NCBI GenBank assembly: GCA_041913505.1
Contig: JAYSFC010000003.1
Location: 5,658-69,657 of the forward strand
Reading direction: 5' to 3'
Source: JAYSFC01 sp041913505
GTDB taxonomy: Bacteria > Pseudomonadota > Gammaproteobacteria > Burkholderiales > Burkholderiaceae_C
Length of the DNA: 64,000 nucleotides
In this document: positions 45,529 to 52,783 of the stretch, piece after piece
Layout of the letters: every line of letters begins with the position of its first letter
Numbering within the stretch: position 1 is the first letter of the stretch
The notes under the pieces: generated by a model
The model's database searches: none
Told to the model about the DNA's origin: nothing
What the model saw: the letters and a program-made list of their open reading frames with translations, nothing else
Program-made: the position numbers and the translations under genes

Positions 45529-48501
45529 TTAGGCGCGTTCCACGTTGCAGATCGTGGTCTTGGTTTCCTGCATCATGGTCACACTGTCGTAGCCATAGGT
45601 GGTCGCGGTGTTCACCGCTTCGCCGCGCACCAGCGGGGCCGCGCCCTGCGGGTAGTAGGCCAGCAGGTCCTGCCCCTGCCAACGGCCCGAGAAGTGGAAC
45701 GGCATCCAGCAGGTATCGGGGCCCACGCGCTCGGTCACCAGGGCCTGCACGTTGAGGCGCGCGCCCGTGGGGCTCAACAGCCATACGCGGTCGCCGTTAC
45801 GGATACCACGCTCGGCGGCCGCCTTGGGGTTGATCTCGACGAAGGCCTCCTGCTGCAGTTCGGCCAACCAGGGGTTGGAGCGCGTTTCCTCGCCGCCGCC
45901 CTCGTACTCGACGAGACGGCCCGACGACAGGATCAGCGGGAACTTCTCGGACACCTTGTCGGCCACGTTCTTGTCCTGCAGCGACTTGTAGAGCGTGGGC
46001 AGGCGCCAGAAGGCCTGCTTGTCGGCGTGCGTGGGGTACTTGGCCACGAGGTCCGGGCGCGTGCCGTACAGCGGCTCGCGGTGCTGCGGAATGGGGTCGG
46101 GGAAGTTCCAGACCACGGCGCGCGCCTTGGCGTTGCCGAAGGGGTGGCAGCCGTGCACCTGCATGACCACGCGGATGATGCCGCCCGAGGGGTCGGTCTT
46201 CCAGTTCTTGCCCTCGGCCGCCTTCTTCTCGGCGTCGGTGAGGTCATCCCACCAGCCGAGCTTCTTGAGCAGCACGTGGTCGAACTCGGGGTAGCCCGTG
46301 GTGATGTCGGCGCCCTGGGAGTGCGAGCCATCTTCGGCCAGCAGGTTCACGCCATCCTTTTCCACGCCGAAGTTGGCGCGGAAGTTACCGCCGCCGTCCA
46401 TGACGTGCTTGGAGGTGTCGTACAGGTTGGGCGAGCCCGGGTGCTTGAGCTCGGGCGTGCCGTAGCAGGGCCAGGGCAGGCCGAAATAGTCGCCCGACAT
46501 GTCGTAGCCGGTTTCCTTGTCGACCACCTTGCCCTTGCACTTGAGCGTCTTGACGTCGAAGGCCGCCATGTTGCGCATGTGGGCCTTGAGGCGCTCGGGG
46601 CTGTGGCCCGTGTAGCCGATGGTCCAGACGCTGCGGTTGATCTCGCGCAGGATATCCTCGATGACGGGCTCGTCCATGCCCTTCACCTTCTGCAGCTTGT
46701 AGTTCTTGACCAGTTCCTTGTCGAAGCCGAGCTTCTGCGCGAACTGGTACATGATCATGTGGTCGGAGCGGCTCTCCCACAGCGGCTCGATCACCTTCTC
46801 GCGCCACTGGATGGAGCGGTTGGACGCCGTGCACGAGCCGCTCGTCTCGAACTGCGTGGCCGCGGGCAGCAGGTAAACCGCACGGTTGGGGTTCAGATCC
46901 TCGCTCTTGCCGGGCATGGCGGCCATGGCAGCGGTGGCCGACGGGTACGGGTCGATCACCACGAGCAGATCGAGCTTGTCCATGGCGCGCTTCATCTCCA
47001 GCCCGCGCGTCTGCGAGTTGGGTGCATGGCCCCAGAAGAACACGCCGCGCAGGTTGGAGTCCTGATCGATGAGCTCGTTCTTCTCCAGCACGCCATCGAT
47101 CCAGCGCGAGACCGTGATGCCGTTCTTGCTCATCATCGCGGGCGAGGCGTAGCGGCCCTTGATCCAGTCGAAATCCACGCCCCAGGCGGCCGCGAAGTGC
47201 TTCCAGGCCCCCTCGGCCAGGCCGTAGTAGCCGGGCAGCGAATCGGGGTTGGGGCCCACGTCGGTGGCGCCCTGTACGTTATCGTGGCCCCGGAAGATGT
47301 TGGTGCCGCCGCCGCTCTTGCCCACGTTGCCCAGCGCAAGCTGCAGGATGCACGAGGCGCGCACCATGGCATTGCCGATGGAGTGCTGCGTCTGCCCCAT
47401 GCACCAGACGATGGTGCCCGGGCTGTTCTCGTGCAGCATCGTGGCGACCTTGAGCACCTGCGCTTCGGGCACGCCGCAGGCCTCCTCGACCTTGTCGGGC
47501 GTCCACTTGGCAAGTACGTCCTCGCGCACCTTGTCCATGCCGTAGACGCGGTCGTGGATGTACTGCTTGTCTTCCCAGCCGTTCTTGAAGATGTGGTACA
47601 GCACGCCGAACAGGAACGGAATGTCGGTGCCCGAACGGATGCGCACGTACTCATCGGCCTTGGCAGCCGTGCGTGTGAAGCGCGGGTCCACCACGATCAT
47701 CTTGCAGCCCGTCTCCTTGGCATGCAGCATGTGCAGCATGCTCACGGGGTGGGCCTCGGCCGCGTTGGAGCCGATGTACAAGGCGACCTTGCTGTTCTGC
47801 ATGTCGTTGTACGAATTGGTCATCGCGCCGTAGCCCCAGGTGTTGGCCACGCCCGCGACGGTGGTCGAGTGGCAGATGCGCGCCTGGTGGTCGCAGTTGT
47901 TCGAGCCCCAGAAGCTCACGAACTTGCGCAGCAGGTAAGACTGCTCGTTGTTGTGCTTGGACGAACCCACGAAGTACACGCTGTCGGGGCCGCTGGCCTT
48001 GCGCAGCTCCTGCATCTTCGCCGTGATTTCGTCGAGGGCCTGATCCCAGCTGATGCGCTGGTACTTTCCGTCAACGAGCTTCATCGGGTAGCGCAGGCGG
48101 TATTCGCCATGGCCGTGCTCGCGGACCGAGGCGCCCTTGGCGCAGTGCGAGCCGAGGTTAATGGGCGAATCGAACACGGGCTCCTGGCGTACCCAGACAC
48201 CGTTCTCGACCACGGCATCGACGGCACAGCCCACGGAGCAGTGCGTACACACCGTGCGCCGCACCTCGATCTTGCCGCCGGCACCCGCCTTGGCGCCTTC
48301 GGCGGCGTTGGATTTCTTGACGAGCGTGAGCTGCGAGGCCGCCAGCCCCACGCCCACGCCCAGGCCCGATCGGCGCAGGAAGGCGCGGCGGTCCATGGTG
48401 GGCAGGGCCTGCGACAGGCCACGGCGCAGGCTGTGGACAAACGAGGACGGAGACTGGATCACCCCCTGGGAGGCGGGGGCTTCTTTCTTGGTGAGCAGCA
48501 T
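45529..48501 (-). CDS. fdhA: Formate dehydrogenase alpha subunit, Tat-exported, Cys type
   Basis: The Mo/W-bis-MGD catalytic subunit of the membrane enzyme: 990 residues. A Tat signal lies unusually far in (DRRAFLRRSG, about 37-46, hydrophobic to 60) after a 35-residue N-terminal arm; an internal ATG at 48396 would remove the arm, but related proteins have it. [4Fe-4S] ligands are C85, C88, C92 and C120. The metal ligand is Cys210 (ARICHSTTV), not selenocysteine. It oxidises formate in the periplasm and delivers electrons through beta and gamma to quinone. It follows the small TAT-peptide gene by 13 bp. Confidence 0.95.
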   Translation of the reverse strand: MLLTKKEAPASQGVIQSPSSFVHSLRRGLSQALPTMDRRAFLRRSGLGVGVGLAASQLTLVKKSNAAEGAKAGAGGKIEVRRTVCTHCSVGCAVDAVVENGVWVRQEPVFDSPINLGSHCAKGASVREHGHGEYRLRYPMKLVDGKYQRISWDQALDEITAKMQELRKASGPDSVYFVGSSKHNNEQSYLLRKFVSFWGSNNCDHQARICHSTTVAGVANTWGYGAMTNSYNDMQNSKVALYIGSNAAEAHPVSMLHMLHAKETGCKMIVVDPRFTRTAAKADEYVRIRSGTDIPFLFGVLYHIFKNGWEDKQYIHDRVYGMDKVREDVLAKWTPDKVEEACGVPEAQVLKVATMLHENSPGTIVWCMGQTQHSIGNAMVRASCILQLALGNVGKSGGGTNIFRGHDNVQGATDVGPNPDSLPGYYGLAEGAWKHFAAAWGVDFDWIKGRYASPAMMSKNGITVSRWIDGVLEKNELIDQDSNLRGVFFWGHAPNSQTRGLEMKRAMDKLDLLVVIDPYPSATAAMAAMPGKSEDLNPNRAVYLLPAATQFETSGSCTASNRSIQWREKVIEPLWESRSDHMIMYQFAQKLGFDKELVKNYKLQKVKGMDEPVIEDILREINRSVWTIGYTGHSPERLKAHMRNMAAFDVKTLKCKGKVVDKETGYDMSGDYFGLPWPCYGTPELKHPGSPNLYDTSKHVMDGGGNFRANFGVEKDGVNLLAEDGSHSQGADITTGYPEFDHVLLKKLGWWDDLTDAEKKAAEGKNWKTDPSGGIIRVVMQVHGCHPFGNAKARAVVWNFPDPIPQHREPLYGTRPDLVAKYPTHADKQAFWRLPTLYKSLQDKNVADKVSEKFPLILSSGRLVEYEGGGEETRSNPWLAELQQEAFVEINPKAAAERGIRNGDRVWLLSPTGARLNVQALVTERVGPDTCWMPFHFSGRWQGQDLLAYYPQGAAPLVRGEAVNTATTYGYDSVTMMQETKTTICNVERA

Positions 48502-48514
48502 GGCGTGCCCCGGG

Positions 48515-48727
48515 TCAGAGTTGGGTGGTTTTGTAGTACCGCCGGACATGGGCCGACAGGTGGTAGCCACCGCCGCGCTCGGGGGCGGGGCGTGCGCTCT
48601 CCTGCGCCACGGCGGGCTCGCCGTCCATGCGGGGCAGGACGGTCACCGCCGCCGCTGCGGCACCGAGGGTCGCGGCACCCGCGAAGAAACCCCGGCGGGA
48701 CGATGGATTGGGCTGGCGGTCCTGCAT
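48515..48727 (-). CDS. Small Tat-signal protein of formate dehydrogenase loci
   Basis: A 70-residue protein that is mostly a Tat signal (SSRRGFFAGAAT, residues 9-20, hydrophobic to about 30) and a short mature tail (GYHLSAHVRRYYKTTQL). It corresponds to the 'formate dehydrogenase region TAT target' family, which occurs directly before the alpha subunit in this enzyme type. Function unknown; possibly a small periplasmic subunit or an assembly chaperone. Confidence 0.85.
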   Translation of the reverse strand: MQDRQPNPSSRRGFFAGAATLGAAAAAVTVLPRMDGEPAVAQESARPAPERGGGYHLSAHVRRYYKTTQL

Positions 48728-48765
48728 GCGCTGTCTCCAGGAAGCTGGCGGTTATGAAATGGCTT

Positions 48766-48800
48766 GCATACAGTCTATTTCACCCTGCGCAAGGACGCAA
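48766..48800 (-). promoter_or_regulatory. Candidate promoter of the membrane formate dehydrogenase genes
   Basis: On the minus strand TTGCGC, 16-base spacer, TATGCA, placed in the 172-base gap between torD and the TAT-peptide gene. It would give the membrane enzyme expression independent of the upstream NAD-linked genes. The match is weak. Confidence 0.35.
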
Positions 48801-48899
48801 TCCCACCCCGACCGAAGCACTCGCCTTTTCATAGCATCTGATGCACTGCACAAAAGCGTTGCGGCATGCAGCATGCCTGCCCCGCCCTGCGAGCCTGCA

Positions 48900-49535
48900 T
48901 CAATCCAGCATGTCGAAGCCTTGCGCCTCCACGGCCGCGAAGGCACGCGTGAACTGCGCCACGGCCGCATAAAAGCGCGCCGCCGGATGCGCCTGCAGCG
49001 CATCGCACATCGCTCCCCACCAGGGCTGCAGGTGGTCCGAGAAAAAAGAACGCTGCCGCGTGAGATTGCACACGGCGGCATCGCCTCCCGCGATGAGGTA
49101 GCGCATGACCTCGCAGCCATAGGCCACGTGGTCCTCGGTCTCGGACATGGCCTCGCTGCGCGCAAGGCCCAGCGCCGCCAGGTCGTCGCGCAGGCGCACG
49201 AGCGGCTTTTCGTTCAGGAAGCCGCTCAGGTAGTGCGAGCCGTACAGGAACACCTCGGGTTTGCCCACGCCGCCAAACAGGCGGTCGTACTCGGCGGCGA
49301 CTTCGGCGTCGCTCTGCGCGCGCGCCGCGCCCACCAATTGCTGCCACGGCTCCTGCAGGAAGGCTCCTGCCACGGGCGCTTCGGTCACGGCCGCGCGCAG
49401 CAGGCCCAGCAGATCAGTGGCAGGCGGGGCGTAGTAGAGCTGGGCCAGCAGACCGTAGATCTCGGCGCGGGCGGTTTCCTCGTCCAGGGCCGACGTGGCG
49501 GGGGCTGCGGCAAGGGAAGCTTCGGAGAGGCTCAC
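48900..49535 (-). CDS. TorD/DmsD-family chaperone (GTG start)
   Basis: A 211-residue all-helical chaperone of the TorD family, which binds Tat signals of molybdoenzymes and holds back export until the cofactor is in. Landmarks are LYGSHYLSGFLNEKPL and EDHVAYGCEVMRYLI. The start is GTG 49535, overlapping the ferredoxin gene's stop as GTGA; no ATG fits. It lies between the ferredoxin gene and the Tat-exported alpha subunit, whose signal it most likely guards. Confidence 0.9.
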   Translation of the reverse strand: MSLSEASLAAAPATSALDEETARAEIYGLLAQLYYAPPATDLLGLLRAAVTEAPVAGAFLQEPWQQLVGAARAQSDAEVAAEYDRLFGGVGKPEVFLYGSHYLSGFLNEKPLVRLRDDLAALGLARSEAMSETEDHVAYGCEVMRYLIAGGDAAVCNLTRQRSFFSDHLQPWWGAMCDALQAHPAARFYAAVAQFTRAFAAVEAQGFDMLD

Positions 49536-51631
49536 AGGTCGGTCACTTTCGTCTCGTTCTGCGCGGAGTACAGGTCGATCACGCGGCAGTCGCCGCACAT
49601 CTTGAGGCGCTCCAGCGCCTCGCCCTGGAACATGGGATGGCCCGCGAGCTTGCCGAGCATGGCCTCGATGGCCTTGAGCGTGCCAAAGGGCTTGCCACAG
49701 CGCACGCAGCTCCAGGGCGCGGTTTCGTTGAGCACGCGCGGCTGGCGACGCTCGGGCGTGAGCAGCAGTCGTGGCACGAGGTCGATGGCGTTTTCCGGGC
49801 AGGTCTTCACGCACAGACCGCACTGCACGCAGTTCTGTTCAATGAAGCGCAGTTGGGGCGCCTGCGGGTTGTCTTGCAGCGCGCTCGCGGGGCAGGCGCC
49901 CACGCAGCTCATGCACAGCGTGCAGGCATCACGGTCCACCTGTACGGTGCCCAGCGGCGCGCCGGGCGGCAGGGCGATCGCCTCGGGCCGGTCGGCGGCG
50001 GGCAGCGGCGACTGCGCCGCGAGGTGTTCGATCGCCAGCTCCAGCGTGCTGCGCTTCTCGGGCGCGATCGCGAACCGCGCACCCTGCGCGGGCACGCGCT
50101 GGCGCGTGGTGCCAAGCAGTTGCAGGTGGGCATCGAGGTCTGTGGCCGTGGCGGCGCGCACCACGCGCAGGTGCGAGCCGGTGTAGCCCAGGCCGTGCAG
50201 CAGGGTCTGGGCGGCCTCCATCTGGGCCTGCAGGGCGTCGAGATACTGCGGCGCCTCTTCATCGGTGGCGAGCACCACGACCTGGCTCGCGCCATAGGCC
50301 ACAGCGGCCAGCCACAGGTCAATCCCCACGCTGGCCGCGTGCCACAGGGCCACGGGAATCACGTTGGCGGGCACGCCCTGCGCCACGCCCAGGCGCGCCG
50401 CGCGGCCCAGCTCCTGCACCAGGGCCTGGCCGCGCTCCTGGCTGTGCAGCAGCAACACGGCATCCCGTCCGCCCGCCGCCGCGTAGGTGGACAGCAGCGC
50501 GCGAAACTTGCGCCCCTGGTCGGTGGCGCGCGGGTAGGCGTAGGCCAGCGCGCCCGTGGGGCACACGGTGGTGCAGGCACCGCAGCCCACGCAAAGGTTC
50601 GGGTTCACCACGATGCGCTGGTGCGGCGCGTCGCTTGCGATGGCTTCGGCCGAGCAGATATCCACACAGGCCCGGCAGCCCACGGCCGTGTTGCGGCTGT
50701 GGGCACAGAGCTTCTGCTGGTACTCAAAGAAACGCGGCTTGTCGAACTCGCCCACGAGTTCGCGCAGGCGCAGCAGCGTGGCCAACTCCGCGCCATCCCA
50801 GCGGAAATAGCCCTGCGGCGGGGCATGCTGCAGGAAGGTGGGCGTGGCGTCGGGCGCACGCAGGTCCAGCACCAGGTCGAACCGCTCGCGCTGCACGGCG
50901 GCGGCGCGGCCGAAGTCGATGGCGCCGGCCACGCCGCAGGCCTTCACGCAGGCGCGGTGGCTCTTGCACGCGGCCAGATCCACCTGGTAGTCCAGGCCGA
51001 TCGCGTTCTCGGGGCAGGCCTCCACGCAGGCGTTGCAGCGCGTGCACAGGTCCAGGTCGACGGGGTTGTCGGCACGCCACTCCACGTCGAAGGCGCCCAG
51101 CCAGCCCGTAAGCCCCGTGAGCCGCCCGCCCAGCACCGGGTAGCGGCGCTCCTGCGCGCCGCCGGCCGTGCCGGGCCCTTGCGCGAACACCGTCACATCG
51201 AGCACGTCGGCCACCAGCGCGGCCGCGCGCTCGGCCGCATCGACCGGGCCGATAACGAGCAACCGGCCCGCGCTGCGGAAGGTGACCGTGGGCACGGGCT
51301 CGGGTTCGGGCAGATGGGCCGCGGCGAGCAGGGCCGCGATCTTGGGGCCGGCGTGGGCGGCGTCGCGGCTCCAGCCGCCGGTCTCGCGGATGTTGACGAA
51401 GCGCACCGGGGCCACGGCGCCCTCGGTCTGCGCCGCCACCTCGCCAAACAGGCGCTGCTCCTGCGTGCACGCCACCACCACGTCGCCGGGCTGGCGCAGG
51501 GCCTGCTGGAAGGCCCCCGCTTCGCGCCGGCACAGCGTGGAGTGGAGCGTCAGCTCTTCATGAATCGCCGCGCCCAACGCTTTCGCGTCGAGGGGCATGG
51601 TCTGGTTGCAATCGCAGATCAGCGTGGGCAT
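49532..51631 (-). CDS. Multi-cluster 4Fe-4S protein of the formate dehydrogenase locus
   Basis: A 699-residue cytoplasmic protein with several ferredoxin-type clusters: CTRCNACVEAC near 188, CVGCGACTTVC near 337, CTLCMSCVGAC and CVQCGLCVKTC near 570-610, and a late CVRCGKPFG. Cys4-5 (MPTLICDCNQ) and the central region with LWLAAVAYGASQVVVL are shared with the DUF3305/3306-linked family. It probably moves electrons to or from a formate dehydrogenase or supports its assembly. The start overlaps the DUF3306 C-terminus by 74 bp. A weak ribosome site (GACCCCC) leaves room for coupling to DUF3306 translation. Confidence 0.88.
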   Translation of the reverse strand: MPTLICDCNQTMPLDAKALGAAIHEELTLHSTLCRREAGAFQQALRQPGDVVVACTQEQRLFGEVAAQTEGAVAPVRFVNIRETGGWSRDAAHAGPKIAALLAAAHLPEPEPVPTVTFRSAGRLLVIGPVDAAERAAALVADVLDVTVFAQGPGTAGGAQERRYPVLGGRLTGLTGWLGAFDVEWRADNPVDLDLCTRCNACVEACPENAIGLDYQVDLAACKSHRACVKACGVAGAIDFGRAAAVQRERFDLVLDLRAPDATPTFLQHAPPQGYFRWDGAELATLLRLRELVGEFDKPRFFEYQQKLCAHSRNTAVGCRACVDICSAEAIASDAPHQRIVVNPNLCVGCGACTTVCPTGALAYAYPRATDQGRKFRALLSTYAAAGGRDAVLLLHSQERGQALVQELGRAARLGVAQGVPANVIPVALWHAASVGIDLWLAAVAYGASQVVVLATDEEAPQYLDALQAQMEAAQTLLHGLGYTGSHLRVVRAATATDLDAHLQLLGTTRQRVPAQGARFAIAPEKRSTLELAIEHLAAQSPLPAADRPEAIALPPGAPLGTVQVDRDACTLCMSCVGACPASALQDNPQAPQLRFIEQNCVQCGLCVKTCPENAIDLVPRLLLTPERRQPRVLNETAPWSCVRCGKPFGTLKAIEAMLGKLAGHPMFQGEALERLKMCGDCRVIDLYSAQNETKVTDL

Positions 51632-52229
51632 GGGGGTCGTGGCTGGCGGGCGGGGCTGGCGTGTCCAGGGAAAGCGCGCCGTCTGTCGCCTGCGGGCTAG
51701 GAACGGCGGTGCATAAGTGGGACTGTGCCACATCCACGGGGGGCCGTGCCGCTTCGCCGGCCGATGCCGCAGCGCCTTGCGGGGGCGTAGACGGCGGAGC
51801 AGGCGCGGCTTCATCCTGCACCAGCCCCAGCGCGCGGGCGCTGGCCATTTCCTGCAGCAGCCGCGCGGGCAAGGGCGTGGGCCGGGAGTAGTCCTCGATA
51901 TAGATATCGAGCCCGTCCATCACGTTGAAATGCGGGTCCGCGAAGAGCTTTTTCATGGCCGCATTGCGCACCTCGGGCGCCACGCCGCGCGCAACGAACG
52001 GCGTGAAGTCGGACTGCGGCGTGAGCGCCTGCGCTTCCAGCAGCGTGGGCGGGGGAGGCTCGTGCGGCACGGGCCCGGCCACAGCCGGCGCCACCGTGGC
52101 GGGCGCGGGTGTGGGCGCGGCTGGTGGCACAGCGGCCGGTGCGACCGGCCGTTCGGGCTCCTCCAGCGCCTTGCCCTGCTGCGCATCGAACTTGCGGCGC
52201 GACCAGCGCCCGAGGAATCCGTCAGCCAT
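51558..52229 (-). CDS. DUF3306 family protein
   Basis: A 223-residue protein with a short basic start (MADGFLGRWSRRKFDAQQG), a Pro/Ala-rich linker, a conserved core near 90-150 (FTPFVARGVAPEVRNAAMKKLFADPHFNVMDGLDIYIEDYS) shown here by its key residues F-V, R-N-A-A-M-K-K-L-F and D-G-L-D, and a low-complexity tail. Function unknown; always with DUF3305 in formate dehydrogenase loci. Its start overlaps the DUF3305 stop by eight bases, and its last 74 bases overlap the ferredoxin gene. Confidence 0.88.
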   Translation of the reverse strand: MADGFLGRWSRRKFDAQQGKALEEPERPVAPAAVPPAAPTPAPATVAPAVAGPVPHEPPPPTLLEAQALTPQSDFTPFVARGVAPEVRNAAMKKLFADPHFNVMDGLDIYIEDYSRPTPLPARLLQEMASARALGLVQDEAAPAPPSTPPQGAAASAGEAARPPVDVAQSHLCTAVPSPQATDGALSLDTPAPPASHDPHAHADLRLQPDHAPRRESVGRGDS

Positions 52230-52773
52230 GGCCGCCTGCGCCGCCGCGCTGCTTTTCGGTGGAGACCGAGGCCGGGTTGCCAAAGCGGTCCGTCAGCGGG
52301 CGAAAACTCTCGGGCCGGCGCCGGCGCTTGGGCTCGGGCGCATAGTGCTCCTGAACAAAGGCCTGGACCCATTCCCGCACCGGCTCGGGCGCGGGCACCT
52401 GGTCCACGTTCTCCTGCGCATCGAGCCAGCGGCCCGCGTCGTGGTAGCTCAGGCTCACATCAACGGGGCGCGCGAGCACGTGGCCGTCGGCGCCGGGTTC
52501 CTCGTCCAGGCGCCAGTGCACAAACCAGCAGGGCGCGGGCGCGCTGAGGTTGAGGTGGTAGCCCTCCACATCGTCGCGGAACAGTTCCACGGCAAACGCG
52601 GGGAACAGCCAGCGCTCCTCGGCCCCGGTCTGCAGCAGCAGGCGTGGCGCGGTGCCGAACACCTCTTCGTGCGGCACCACGTCGGCCAGGGTCCAGCGCC
52701 AGGGTTGCCAGCGGTTGTCGATGCGCTCGCGGCGCATGACCACGGCGACGGAGATGGAGGGGCGGGACGACAT
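52222..52773 (-). CDS. DUF3305 family protein
   Basis: A 183-residue soluble protein with a conserved core (SISVAVVMRRERIDNRWQPW near residue 5, a beta-rich domain, LFRDDVEGYHLNLSAP) and a basic C-terminus. Function unknown; obligate neighbour of DUF3306 and the multi-cluster ferredoxin. The ATG is ten bases from the fdsA stop, so it likely belongs to the transcript of the NAD-linked enzyme, linking its expression to the shared accessory genes. Confidence 0.88.
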   Translation of the reverse strand: MSSRPSISVAVVMRRERIDNRWQPWRWTLADVVPHEEVFGTAPRLLLQTGAEERWLFPAFAVELFRDDVEGYHLNLSAPAPCWFVHWRLDEEPGADGHVLARPVDVSLSYHDAGRWLDAQENVDQVPAPEPVREWVQAFVQEHYAPEPKRRRRPESFRPLTDRFGNPASVSTEKQRGGAGGHG

Positions 52774-52783
52774 GCCCGCCACT

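Noticed and set aside
45694..48834. A very long open frame on the plus strand opposite the formate dehydrogenase alpha gene
   Set aside because: It is an antisense shadow produced by high third-position GC in fdhA; its translation is His/Val/Ala/Arg-rich without any recognisable domain. Similar shadows lie opposite the ferredoxin, fdsA, fdsB and serS.
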